From: Hydrogenovibrio sp. 3SP14C1
Lineage (GTDB): Bacteria > Pseudomonadota > Gammaproteobacteria > Thiomicrospirales > Thiomicrospiraceae
Direction: 5' to 3'
Assembly: GCF_029625905.1 (NCBI RefSeq)
Contig: NZ_JARTLM010000002.1
Span: 186,001 to 250,000 of the forward strand
DNA length: 64,000 bases
In this document: positions 9,603 to 17,996 of the stretch, one piece after another
Numbering within the stretch: the stretch's first letter is position 1
Layout of the letters: each line of letters opens with the position of its first letter
Notes under the pieces: generated by a model
What the model was told of the DNA's origin: nothing
The model's input: only the letters and a program-made list of their open reading frames with translations
Databases searched by the model: none
Translations under genes and position numbers: made by a program

Positions 9603-9723
9603 ATGTCTGTAATTTAGTCGTGTTGATTGGGCAGTGTCTTTAGAAGAGATTTAATAAAGATATGTATGGGAGAATCAAAAAGGAAGGGTAGAAATATCTA
9701 TCTTGATGTTATAAGTAGGTAAT

Positions 9724-9750
9724 AAAAAACCCGCATAAAGCGGGTTTTTT
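9724..9750 (-). terminator. Intrinsic terminator of the sox operon
   Basis: Stem AAAAAACCCGC / GCGGGTTTTTT with a 5-nt loop, 26 nt beyond the soxA stop. It has T runs on both strands and could also back up the terminator at 9576. Confidence 0.85.
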
Positions 9751-9775
9751 AGGTCTTTAGAAAAGTTTTAAAAAC

Positions 9776-10606
9776 TTACTCTCTATAACCAGGTCCATCA
9801 ATTTCAATGCCATTTGACATATAAGCTTCGAAGAACTCTAGGTTACGATATTCTTCACTTTGAGCTTTAAATGGCTTAGCACGCATGTTTTTATTACAAC
9901 CACCGAAACGACGGTGTAATGTACCTAGCTCTTGCCATTTAGCACGAAAAACCGGGAAGTGGCTTGTGTGCCCAAGGTTAGGAGATAATAAGTTTGCACG
10001 TGCTTTGCGACCATCGTTATATGTGTGGCATTTAGCACAAGATAGGTTTAATTGACCACGTGGTTTGATATAGAATTCTTGACCAGCAAAGAATGCTTTT
10101 TTAGCACCTTCAGATTCAATTTTCACATCGATTTTTTGTCCACGTGCATTGTAAGCAAAATATGCTGAAAGTTGAGCGATTGCGCCTTTCTTCCATTTAA
10201 ATGTTTTTAAACCTGCATCTGTACGACATTTGTTGATTTGTTGTTCTAACGTTTCAACTTGTTGTGTATCTTCGTTAAAACGAGGATACATGACGCGTAC
10301 TTTTGTGACATCTTTACCAAAGCATTTTTGATAGGTTGCTTTGTCTTTATTGTAAAGTGCTTCACCAGCATCGATTGCGTCTAAATATGGAGGAAATTCT
10401 TCAGCGGCTTCCCACTGAGCTTTTTTGTCCTCTGAGAAATTATAGGCACCGAGTCTATAATCTTCGAATTTGATATTTGGATGCTTAGCTTTAAAGTAGT
10501 CTACTAATTGTTGACGACTTTGTTCAGGATCCATATTCGCAGCCATTGTCATATTGGCCGTCGCTGTTGCACCTAATGTTAAGGCGACTAGCAGTGTTTT
10601 CTTCAT
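9776..10606 (-). CDS. soxA: Sulfur oxidation c-type cytochrome SoxA (single-haem form)
   Basis: Periplasmic SoxA, which with SoxX attaches thiosulfate to the SoxY carrier cysteine. The 276-residue precursor has a Sec signal peptide (cleavage likely after TMA at about residue 22). There is one haem motif, CAKCH, at 190-194. Residue C237 in RRFGGCNKNMRA corresponds to the catalytic persulfide cysteine. C95 and C127 stand where a second haem motif occurs in dihaem SoxA proteins, and may form a disulfide. It is the last gene of soxXYZA, separated from soxZ by 106 bp that include a strong hairpin. A good AGGAATAGG-like ribosome-binding site precedes the start. Confidence 0.95.
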   Translation of the reverse strand: MKKTLLVALTLGATATANMTMAANMDPEQSRQQLVDYFKAKHPNIKFEDYRLGAYNFSEDKKAQWEAAEEFPPYLDAIDAGEALYNKDKATYQKCFGKDVTKVRVMYPRFNEDTQQVETLEQQINKCRTDAGLKTFKWKKGAIAQLSAYFAYNARGQKIDVKIESEGAKKAFFAGQEFYIKPRGQLNLSCAKCHTYNDGRKARANLLSPNLGHTSHFPVFRAKWQELGTLHRRFGGCNKNMRAKPFKAQSEEYRNLEFFEAYMSNGIEIDGPGYRE

Positions 10607-10666
10607 CCTATTCCTCCGTCCGAGAACTCTTTATTTATAAAGTATTATTATATATAGAAAGGTTTG

Positions 10667-10691
10667 CTCTTCCCTTTATAAAAGGGAAGAG
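10667..10691 (-). other. Intercistronic hairpin between soxZ and soxA
   Basis: Perfect 11-bp inverted repeat CTCTTCCCTTT / AAAGGGAAGAG with a 3-nt loop. On the transcribed strand it is followed by CAAACC rather than a T run, so it looks like an mRNA-stabilising or processing hairpin, not a terminator. Confidence 0.7.
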
Positions 10692-10712
10692 GCGAAGTCT
10701 GCAGCAATTAGC

Positions 10713-11024
10713 TTATCTTAGCTTAATTGTTTCAGTCCCTTTTTTACCAGTGTTATCAGCTAGAGAAAGAGTAACTTCGTCACCTTTATTAGCTTTAACT
10801 TTAACACCCACGTAAGGGTTAGCAGAAACAGCACCAGACCATTGAGCATCAACTGCTTTAGTTCCGTTTACAGTAACTTCAACCATGTTGATGAACTCAG
10901 CAGGATATGGCTTGCCTGTTTTTTTGTTCATACGAGCACCAGATTCCATTTTGTGCTTGATTAGTGCTTTTACTTCAGCAACGCCGCCTTTAGATTTTCC
11001 ACGCATTCTGATTTTAATTGACAT
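10713..11024 (-). CDS. soxZ: Thiosulfate oxidation carrier complex protein SoxZ
   Basis: A 103-residue SoxZ, partner of SoxY in the SoxYZ carrier that holds sulfur intermediates. The ATG at 11024 (MSIKIRMRGKSKGG) is preferred over an in-frame ATG 15 nt upstream, because AAAGGA lies at proper distance from it and SoxZ proteins start close to this sequence. HKMESGARMNKKTG and the beta-rich Ig-like C-terminal part (GVKVKANKGDEVTLSLADN) are family-like. There is no signal peptide: SoxZ is exported in complex with Tat-targeted SoxY. The gap to soxY is 60 bp. Confidence 0.95.
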   Translation of the reverse strand: MSIKIRMRGKSKGGVAEVKALIKHKMESGARMNKKTGKPYPAEFINMVEVTVNGTKAVDAQWSGAVSANPYVGVKVKANKGDEVTLSLADNTGKKGTETIKLR

Positions 11025-11084
11025 GTTATTTCCTTTCAATTTCTTACAGTTATAAAATTAAGTATCATTCAATGAAATGATGGA

Positions 11085-11552
11085 TTAACCACCACAACCA
11101 CCGATTGTTACTTTAACTTCTTGTTCTGCTTTGTATAATTTACCACCAGCTTTAACAACTGCCATTACATTTTGTGTTTCACCCATTTTGATACGTGTAG
11201 AAACATAACCAATTGCTGGGCCAGAGAAGCTGTATTCACAAACTAAAGGCATAGGGTTTTTGCTAGCTAGGATTGCGATAGACTCAACACCAGACATTTT
11301 AGATGCATCAATCTTAATTGGGGTTACAGCACCATTTTCAGCGATAGCTGGAGCACTAAGTTCGATATCACCTGATTTAGCAGCTGAAGCAGTTCCAAAA
11401 GCTGCATTTAACGCATCATCAGTTGTTTTTGATTCAAATGCTTTTTTGTTCCAAGCTGCTAATACAGTTGAAGGTGTTAGAAGACCAGCGTTAACTGCAA
11501 TAGCAGCTGCACCAGTTGCAAGGGTACCTTTAAGGAAAGATCTACGTTTCAT
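11085..11552 (-). CDS. soxY: Thiosulfate oxidation carrier protein SoxY
   Basis: A 155-residue substrate carrier of the Sox pathway. The N-terminus is a Tat signal (RRSFLKG at residues 3-9, then a hydrophobic segment to about residue 32, AXA-like TVLA). The C-terminus is the swinging arm GGCGG at residues 151-155; the cysteine carries the thiosulfate-derived sulfane and sulfone groups. It follows soxX by 45 bp and precedes soxZ by 60 bp. No soxB or soxCD is present in the window, as expected for this lineage, where the sox genes are split between loci (from memory). Confidence 0.97.
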   Translation of the reverse strand: MKRRSFLKGTLATGAAAIAVNAGLLTPSTVLAAWNKKAFESKTTDDALNAAFGTASAAKSGDIELSAPAIAENGAVTPIKIDASKMSGVESIAILASKNPMPLVCEYSFSGPAIGYVSTRIKMGETQNVMAVVKAGGKLYKAEQEVKVTIGGCGG

Positions 11553-11597
11553 AAGGTTTAAAACTCCCGGTTAAGGTTTAAATAAAAAAAACTAAAT

Positions 11598-11972
11598 TTA
11601 TAGCGTATAGATGAAATCAACAATTTTTTGAATTTCATCGTCTGATAAGATTCCGTTTTGTCCGAACGGAGGCATCATGCTGTTTGGAACTAGTGTGTCT
11701 GGTTTACCCCAAACCTTGTCATATAATTTCTGTTTATCAGGATAGCGTAATTTCATTGCAATTAACGCTGGCCCAATATTACCAGGTAGGTTTCCACCAG
11801 GAACCATGTGACAAGCAAGACAGTTTCCTTTTGAGCGACTGAAAGCTAATTTTTTACCTGCTTCAATGTTATTGGCACCTTTATCGGCTGCTTGAGTCGC
11901 TAAAGGCGCTGAAACCATTGCTGTTGAGATGGCCAGAGCAGTTAGTAATTGCTTCATTTTCGTTTTCAACAT
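11598..11972 (-). CDS. soxX: Sulfur oxidation c-type cytochrome SoxX
   Basis: A 124-residue monohaem cytochrome, partner of SoxA, accepting electrons from thiosulfate conjugation to SoxY. It has a Sec signal peptide (cleavage near TQA at about residue 29), the haem motif CLACH at 51-55 followed by MVPGGNLPGNIGP, and a likely Met axial ligand in NSMMPPFG near residue 100. The ATG at 11972 is supported by a consensus AGGAGG 7 nt upstream, better than the in-frame ATG at 11957. First gene of soxXYZA. Confidence 0.96.
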   Translation of the reverse strand: MLKTKMKQLLTALAISTAMVSAPLATQAADKGANNIEAGKKLAFSRSKGNCLACHMVPGGNLPGNIGPALIAMKLRYPDKQKLYDKVWGKPDTLVPNSMMPPFGQNGILSDDEIQKIVDFIYTL

Positions 11973-12152
11973 TATTATCCTCCTAAAAAAAGCCTAATCG
12001 CTTTTCTAATATATTCTTCCCTTTTAATTTAAGGGTAGTTATTTTTGAGCACTTTGAGCTCTTAGAAGCATAGGTTACTCATATAAATAATATTCGCAAG
12101 TATTTTGTTGTTATTCGTTTATAGTAATATTTAATACTGTTTAAATATTTTT

Positions 12153-13586
12153 TTATGACGGTTGATTACGTTGTTCTTTTTGTGAGTTTTTTTCCAATTC
12201 AATTTTCAACTGGTTTATTTTTTGATAAAGCTTTGAGTTTTTGTTTTTCGTAATTTTTTGTGCTTGGTTCACTAAAAAAGTGCTTTTTGGCAAGTTACCA
12301 ATATTATAGTTTGCTAATGCATCATAGTAATAGCTGTAGTTCTTTTGATTTTTTTCAGCATAAAGTTTCGATAATGCAGAATAAAGTAAATATTGATAAT
12401 GAAATGTAGGGGTACTTTTTGTGAGTAGTTCTATTGCTTCTTGTTTATGATTAAGTTTGATGAGGCTTTGTGCATATAAATAAACAATACTGAAGTCTGT
12501 TGGGTAGAAAGAAGTTAGATATTCATAGTCTTTTAGCGCTGATCGGTCACCAGTTTCGGTTTTAATTTGAGCTAAAAGTAGCTTATAGAGCCTTTCTTTT
12601 GGCATCTTTTTTGACGCAGCCTCTAGGCATTTCATATCATATTGTGGGGTGCTTGATCCTTGGTCATGTAGCTGTTTGAGGTTTTTCAAATAACAGGATT
12701 CATGGGTGTTAAGTTTTTTGGTGTTGTATGTTTGGGTTTGCGTCTTAGTCGTAAAGTTTAACCGGAGTTGAATTAACGTTAAGGTGTCGCTCTTATAGGA
12801 AGAAGGTTCTTCTGTTTTTAATTGAGCTGCCCGGTCATTAGCTTTTGCAAGACGGTTTTCTGTTACAGGATGCGTTAATAATATTTCTGGAGGAGTACCT
12901 TCATAGATTTGCATTTCCTTTGACAGTCTTCCAAAAAACTCGCCCATCGCATACGGGCTATAGCCTGCTTGGTTAAGGTATTTGATGCCAAAGTAGTCGG
13001 CTTCCCCTTCATAGATTCGAGAATTCTTTAGTTGCTGTTGAATGTTAAGCCCCATGCCTCCCATGTAAGTTGCTATACCCGCGCTAGGGTCTTGTGTTCC
13101 TATGAGGATGGCAGCAATCAATGAAGCGATACTGGCGGCATTGACATTATCTTGATATTCGAATGTGCGAGACAGGTGTCTTTGAGTGACGTGCGCAACT
13201 TCATGGGCAATAACAGATGCCAATTCATCTTCGGATTGAGCGGATGCGATTAAGCCTGTATGAATGCCGATAACACCATTGGGGCCTGCAAAAGCGTTAA
13301 TCTCGGGATTATCAATAATAAAGAAACTGAAGTTTCTGTTTTTGCCAGTCTCACTGGTTATTTTGTCGCCTATTCTTCGAATATAGCTGAGCATGACAGG
13401 GTCGTAAACTAGGTCGTAATGGGTGTGAAGTGCCGTAGAGAATGCTTGGCCGAGTTGCGTCTCTGTATGGCTGTCATAGTCTTTTAAGTCAGGCGCCCCC
13501 AAGTCAGGTAGATTGTTGGAGGCAAACACTATTGGCAAGCAAAAAAAATTTAAAAGCAAAAACCTTAAAAGCATTTTAATAGGCAA
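12153..13586 (-). CDS. bepA: Periplasmic M48 metalloprotease with TPR domain (BepA/YfgC family)
   Basis: A 477-residue precursor with a signal peptide (hydrophobic to about residue 22, VFA-S). The M48 protease domain has HEVAH at 128-132 (zinc ligands and catalytic Glu) and the third ligand in YEGEADYFG near residue 193. The C-terminal half, from about residue 270, is TPR-like. E. coli BepA helps assemble the LPS transporter LptD and degrades stalled outer-membrane proteins. It lies divergent from a tusA-like gene, an arrangement also known in Pseudomonas. It could read through into soxX, since I see no terminator in the 180 bp between. Confidence 0.9.
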   Translation of the reverse strand: MPIKMLLRFLLLNFFCLPIVFASNNLPDLGAPDLKDYDSHTETQLGQAFSTALHTHYDLVYDPVMLSYIRRIGDKITSETGKNRNFSFFIIDNPEINAFAGPNGVIGIHTGLIASAQSEDELASVIAHEVAHVTQRHLSRTFEYQDNVNAASIASLIAAILIGTQDPSAGIATYMGGMGLNIQQQLKNSRIYEGEADYFGIKYLNQAGYSPYAMGEFFGRLSKEMQIYEGTPPEILLTHPVTENRLAKANDRAAQLKTEEPSSYKSDTLTLIQLRLNFTTKTQTQTYNTKKLNTHESCYLKNLKQLHDQGSSTPQYDMKCLEAASKKMPKERLYKLLLAQIKTETGDRSALKDYEYLTSFYPTDFSIVYLYAQSLIKLNHKQEAIELLTKSTPTFHYQYLLYSALSKLYAEKNQKNYSYYYDALANYNIGNLPKSTFLVNQAQKITKNKNSKLYQKINQLKIELEKNSQKEQRNQPS

Positions 13587-13654
13587 CTCTTTTTAATAAT
13601 AATCAAGCTATTGTAAGATAACTCTGTAGGTATTGCATTGAAGGAATGTGAATC

Positions 13655-13888
13655 GTGAAAGAACCTTTTATTTTAGATGTTAAAAATCTGCCTTGTCCGC
13701 TTCCTTTAGTTAAGCTTAAAAAAGCATTGGCTGAAGTGGATATTAATCAACAAAGTATTCAGCTAACGGTGACTGATCAGTCGGCCCTGAAAGATATTCC
13801 AGCTTTTTGTATGAATAAAGGGTTAATTTCTTTTTTGTCAGAACAGCGTGATGAAGAAATTGTGTTTTTAATTTCAGCCAAAGGGTGA
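13655..13888 (+). CDS. TusA-family sulfurtransferase
   Basis: A 77-residue TusA-like protein with the hallmark CPLP (residues 14-17) starting the first helix (CPLPLVKLKKAL). The cysteine carries persulfide sulfur in the family, for tRNA thiolation, molybdenum cofactor or, in sulfur oxidisers, cytoplasmic sulfane-sulfur trafficking. The start is a GTG at 13655 with GAAGGAA about 6 nt upstream; the nearby ATG at 13646 runs directly into a stop. Divergent from bepA with 68 bp between. Which acceptor it serves cannot be told from sequence. Confidence 0.88.
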   Translation: MKEPFILDVKNLPCPLPLVKLKKALAEVDINQQSIQLTVTDQSALKDIPAFCMNKGLISFLSEQRDEEIVFLISAKG

Positions 13889-13995
13889 ATTTATTCTTTT
13901 TTTGGGTATTATTGTGTATAAGAGTCATTTTGGGTAAAGTCAAAGGCGACTTTAGGTTAGATAGAGAGCCAAATTAAAAGTGTATTGAGGGGATT

Positions 13996-14874
13996 ATGTC
14001 ATATAAAAAATTAACTAAAGCCGTTATTCCAGTTGCAGGATTGGGGACGCGCTTTTTGCCAGCAACGAAGGCAATCCCAAAAGAAATGCTAACAGTCGTT
14101 GATAAGCCTTTGATTCAATATATCATTCATGAAGCTGCTGAAGCCGGAATTACTGATATTATTCTGGTGACCCATTCAAGCAAAGGTGCGATAGAAAATC
14201 ATTTTGACAAACATTATGAATTGGAAGCTGAATTGGCGATTAGAGATAAAAAAGATCGTCTGGAATCCTTGAAAGATATTACACCGGCAGGTGTCCGAAT
14301 CGTGAGTGTGCGTCAACCTGAGGCATTAGGGTTGGGACACGCTATATTATGCGCATCACCAATTATCGCGGACAATGAACCTTTTGCAGTATTGTTACCA
14401 GATGTATTGATGCATCATTCGGTTAAAGGGTGTTTGGCTCAAATGACAGAGCAATATCGAAAAATGCATACCAGCGTTGTGGCGTTAGAGGCTGTGCCGG
14501 AAGACCAGGTGGAAAAGTATGGTATCGCGGCAGTAAAGGGGCCAGATCTGAGAATTGTGGAGTTGGTAGAAAAGCCAAAGCCAGCGGACGCGCCTTCAAA
14601 TCTTTCTGTTGTCGGACGTTATATTTTCACGCCTAGGTTGATGGAGATTTTAAAAACAACCAAGCCTGGTGCGGGTGGAGAGATTCAGCTTACCGATGCA
14701 ATGGATGAATTGTTGAACGAAGAAGTCATGTTTGGCTTTGAGTTTAAAAACGGTCAAACATACGATTGTGGTGATAAGTTGGGTTATCTTCGAGCGAATG
14801 TTGAATACGCCTTAAGAGATAAAGCACTGGGTAAAGAGTTTAAGGCGTATTTAAAGACTTTAAAATTAAGTTGA
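13996..14874 (+). CDS. galU: UTP-glucose-1-phosphate uridylyltransferase
   Basis: A 292-residue nucleotidyltransferase making UDP-glucose from UTP and glucose-1-phosphate. It has the N-terminal GLGTRFLPATKAIPKEML signature near residues 14-31, VDKPLIQYIIHEA, and LPDVLM in the middle; GGEIQLTDAM is near residue 230. The start ATG follows TGAGGGGATT. It leads a group galU-pgi-ugd-like, with 54 bp before pgi, directing sugar phosphates to UDP-sugars. Confidence 0.96.
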   Translation: MSYKKLTKAVIPVAGLGTRFLPATKAIPKEMLTVVDKPLIQYIIHEAAEAGITDIILVTHSSKGAIENHFDKHYELEAELAIRDKKDRLESLKDITPAGVRIVSVRQPEALGLGHAILCASPIIADNEPFAVLLPDVLMHHSVKGCLAQMTEQYRKMHTSVVALEAVPEDQVEKYGIAAVKGPDLRIVELVEKPKPADAPSNLSVVGRYIFTPRLMEILKTTKPGAGGEIQLTDAMDELLNEEVMFGFEFKNGQTYDCGDKLGYLRANVEYALRDKALGKEFKAYLKTLKLS

Positions 14875-14928
14875 TTTAATTTTCTGTGAAAAAAGGTTGT
14901 TCTTCAATTATTAAATTAAGGGGATTCG

Positions 14929-16560
14929 ATGGGCGTTGAGACATCATCCGCATGGCAAGCCTTGCAGCTTCATAGTGACTCAGGAATGGGATCCGTTCAT
15001 TTATCGAAATTGTTTCAAGATGCGAGTCGGCAAGAAAATTATTCCTTAGAGCTATCAGATGTTTATGTTGATTTTTCTAAGAATCGTATTACGCAAGAAA
15101 CATTGCAGTTATTAATTGACTTAGCGGAGCAGCAAAAGTTACCCAAAGAGATTCATCGTCTTATGACGGGGGAACACGTCAATGATACAGAAGACAGAGC
15201 TGCCTTACATACAGCATTGAGAGCTTTAGGGAAAGATGTTTCTGGCTATGCTGAAGTTGTTCAACCGGAAGTTGAGCAGGTCTTGCAAGAAATGGCGGTT
15301 TTGACAGAAAAAATTCGTTCAGGGCATTGGCGTGGCTACAGTGGTAAGCCGATTACTGATGTGGTTAATATCGGCGTGGGTGGGTCTGACTTGGGGCCAC
15401 TTATGATTACGCATAGTTTGCAAACAATCAGTTCGCCAATCAATCTGCATTTTATTTCTTCCATTGATGGGACTCAAACATCCAACCTGCTTCGCGGTCT
15501 TAAACAAGAAACCACCTTGTTTATTTTGGCTTCTAAATCCTTTACGACAATTGATACGCTTTCGAATGCCGAAACCGCGATGGATTGGTTGAAGGAGTGC
15601 ATCAAGGATGAGCATATTATGTTTTCTCAGCACTTTATCGGGGTTTCGACGAAACCGGATAAAATGACTGAGTGGGGAATTCCTCCAGATAACCAATTAC
15701 TGTTTTGGGACTGGGTAGGGGGGCGTTATTCACTCTGGTCATCAATAGGGTTTCCAATTGCGCTGAAAATTGGAATGGATGGGTTTCGTGAATTATTGCA
15801 AGGTGCACATGAAATGGATCAGCACTTTGCGACAGCTGATTTGCAAAAAAATATTCCTGTCATTTTGGCTTTAATTGATATTTGGAATATTAACTTTTTA
15901 AATATTCATGATAAGGCTATTTTGCCTTATGATGCGCGTTTGCGCTATCTGCCAGCCTATCTTGAGCAGTTGGTCATGGAAAGTAATGGGAAGTCGGTCG
16001 CGCGTTCTGGTGAGGCCGTCCCTTATAAAACCTGTCCTGTATTATGGGGAGAGGTGGGGCCCAATGCGCAGCATGCTTTTTATCAGTTACTCCATCAGGG
16101 AACACAGGCAGTCATGTGTGATTTTATTGCCCCTGTAGAACGTGATGACTTTGATGCAGACTCTCATACAGAAAGAGATGAAAGCTTAAGGCATCAGCAT
16201 GAACTGGCTTTGGCCAATTGTTTTGCTCAGTCTCGGGTGTTGATGCTGGGTGACGATGCTATTCCCCAAGCTTTGAAAGCCAGCTTTGATTCCCCATTTA
16301 AACACTATTCAGGCAATCAACCTTCTAATACGATTTTAATCAGAACGATCTCTGCTAAAACACTGGGAATGTTGATTGCGATGTATGAGCATAAAACCTT
16401 TGTAGAAAGTGTTGTTTGGGAGATAAACCCTTTTGATCAATGGGGTGTTGAGCTCGGAAAATTAATTGCAAAAGAAACCTACAGTGCTATAAAAGATAAA
16501 CCGTTAGCAGACAGCTTTGATAGTTCAACTAAAGGTTTAATTGACAGGGTAGCAAAATGA
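14929..16560 (+). CDS. pgi: Glucose-6-phosphate isomerase
   Basis: A 543-residue isomerase interconverting glucose-6-phosphate and fructose-6-phosphate. Family signatures are GVGGSDLGP near residue 150, DWVGGRYSLWSSIG near residue 262, SNGKSVAR near residue 350, GQPS-equivalent GNQPSNTIL and FDQWGVELGK close to the C-terminus. The length matches the E. coli enzyme. The ATG follows AAGGGG at good distance. The stop overlaps the next gene's start (ATGA), indicating translational coupling. Confidence 0.96.
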   Translation: MGVETSSAWQALQLHSDSGMGSVHLSKLFQDASRQENYSLELSDVYVDFSKNRITQETLQLLIDLAEQQKLPKEIHRLMTGEHVNDTEDRAALHTALRALGKDVSGYAEVVQPEVEQVLQEMAVLTEKIRSGHWRGYSGKPITDVVNIGVGGSDLGPLMITHSLQTISSPINLHFISSIDGTQTSNLLRGLKQETTLFILASKSFTTIDTLSNAETAMDWLKECIKDEHIMFSQHFIGVSTKPDKMTEWGIPPDNQLLFWDWVGGRYSLWSSIGFPIALKIGMDGFRELLQGAHEMDQHFATADLQKNIPVILALIDIWNINFLNIHDKAILPYDARLRYLPAYLEQLVMESNGKSVARSGEAVPYKTCPVLWGEVGPNAQHAFYQLLHQGTQAVMCDFIAPVERDDFDADSHTERDESLRHQHELALANCFAQSRVLMLGDDAIPQALKASFDSPFKHYSGNQPSNTILIRTISAKTLGMLIAMYEHKTFVESVVWEINPFDQWGVELGKLIAKETYSAIKDKPLADSFDSSTKGLIDRVAK

Positions 16561-17867
16561 GAATTACAGTTTTTGGATGTGAGTTAAGTGGCCTTGTCAC
16601 AGCCGGTTCTTTGGCGCATACGGGGAATGAAGTTATCGCTATTCCAGTCGGAATGGCTAAAGCGGAAGACTTGAGGCAGGGCATTCTGCCGCGTGATGAA
16701 CCTGGTTTAAACCAATTGATTATCAGTCAAGTGAAAGAAGGACGATTGACCTTCTCTCACGATTGGTCTGAAGGGATTCAGCATGGAGAGATTTATATTC
16801 TAAGTATGCCTTCCTGGCGAGCGGATAAAGCAGAGTTGGTGGTTGAGTCAATCGGGCAGTCGGCTTCAAGAGATGTTTTGATTGTGAATCAAAGTACCTT
16901 TCCTATTGGAACCGCTGATCGGTTTGAAGCGGCGGTTAAATTGGCGTTTTCTCAGCGAGGACTGGTAGCAAAAGTCGCCGTCGCATCTATGCCGGAGTTT
17001 ATCAGTGAAGGGTCGGCAATCAGTGACTTTTCAAAGCCTTCACGGGTTGTTTTAGGGTGTGAAAGTGAAGAGGCGATTGCTATGATTAGAGATTTGATGC
17101 GGCCCTTTAATCATGTTACCGATCAAGTAAAAATTATGTCGACTCGGGCGGCGGAGTACACCAAGTATGCCGTGAATGCACTTCTAGCAACTCGGATCAG
17201 TCTCGTGAATGAATTGGCTAACAATGCCGAGCATTTCAATATTGATATTGAAGAGGTTCGCCAAGGCTTGGGGTCGGACTCAAGGATCGGGTTTAGTTAC
17301 CTGTTTCCTGGGTGTGGGTTTGGTGGCCCGAGTTTTGCAGCAGATGTACAATCTTTAGTAGGGACTTTTCAATCAAAAGGCTATGATGCGGATCTGTTGA
17401 AAGCAGTCTTGCAAAACAACGAAACGCAAAAAGAAGTGATGTTTAGAAAGGCATGGCGATTCTTTAAAAATGATTTGAAGGGATTGAAGATTGCTATTTG
17501 GGGGTTATCTTTTAAACCTAATACCGCAACAGTTGATAATGCGCCCAGTGTCAAAACCATTGAAGCCCTTGTGGCACAAGGGGCTGAAGTGATTGCTTAT
17601 GATCCAAAGGCAAATGATGCTTTTAAAGAGTATTGGGGGCATAAAGCGGGTGTCACTTTGGTTTCGGAAATGTATGAAGCATTGGAGCAGGCAGATGCTT
17701 TGATGATCTTAACCGAGTGGAGACGTTTTTGGAGCCCGGATTATGCTCGAATGTTTGAACTGATGAAGCGGCCAGTGATTTTCGACGGTAGAAATATTTA
17801 TGAACATGACGTTTTAGTACATCATGGGTTCCGGCACTTTGGTGTAGGCCGAGGTGAAGTGGTTTAA
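16557..17867 (+). CDS. UDP-glucose/GDP-mannose dehydrogenase homologue lacking the catalytic cysteine
   Basis: A 436-residue protein with the full three-domain plan of UDP-glucose 6-dehydrogenase. Several catalytic positions are kept: STFPIGT (T114), MPEFISEG (E147), K203 and N207 in AEYTKYAVNALLATR, and D263. The active-site motif, normally GxGYGGSCFPKD, reads GCGFGGPSFAAD at 252-263: the nucleophilic Cys is Ser259 and the Pro-Lys pair is Ala-Ala. The N-terminal dinucleotide motif, normally GxGYVG, reads GCELSG, and the acidic residue after the second strand is missing (VIAIPVG). It is coupled to pgi by a 4-bp overlap and close to galU. Probably not a normal four-electron dehydrogenase. Confidence 0.8.
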   Translation: MRITVFGCELSGLVTAGSLAHTGNEVIAIPVGMAKAEDLRQGILPRDEPGLNQLIISQVKEGRLTFSHDWSEGIQHGEIYILSMPSWRADKAELVVESIGQSASRDVLIVNQSTFPIGTADRFEAAVKLAFSQRGLVAKVAVASMPEFISEGSAISDFSKPSRVVLGCESEEAIAMIRDLMRPFNHVTDQVKIMSTRAAEYTKYAVNALLATRISLVNELANNAEHFNIDIEEVRQGLGSDSRIGFSYLFPGCGFGGPSFAADVQSLVGTFQSKGYDADLLKAVLQNNETQKEVMFRKAWRFFKNDLKGLKIAIWGLSFKPNTATVDNAPSVKTIEALVAQGAEVIAYDPKANDAFKEYWGHKAGVTLVSEMYEALEQADALMILTEWRRFWSPDYARMFELMKRPVIFDGRNIYEHDVLVHHGFRHFGVGRGEVV

Positions 17868-17890
17868 TTTCTCCAAAAGATCCTTCCATT

Positions 17891-17912
17891 AAAGCCCTGT
17901 TTGGGCTTTTTT
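17891..17912 (+). terminator. Intrinsic terminator after the galU-pgi-ugd-like group
   Basis: Stem AAAGCCC / GGGCTTT with a 5-nt loop and a run of six T, 24 nt after the stop codon. Confidence 0.8.
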
Positions 17913-17933
17913 GTTTTTAAAGTCTTTTAGCTA

Positions 17934-17962
17934 TTGTTTGTCTGGCAGATTGTTTATAAAAT
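17934..17962 (+). promoter_or_regulatory. Candidate sigma-70 promoter of pssA
   Basis: TTGTTT, 17-bp spacer, TAAAAT, 35 bp before the pssA start and after a terminator. Confidence 0.4.
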
Positions 17963-17996
17963 GAATACCTACTTCTAATTAATAAAAACGAGTGAT

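Noticed and set aside
13646-13654. ATG just upstream of the TusA-like gene as its start
   Set aside because: It is followed at once by TGA; the GTG at 13655 has a proper ribosome-binding site.
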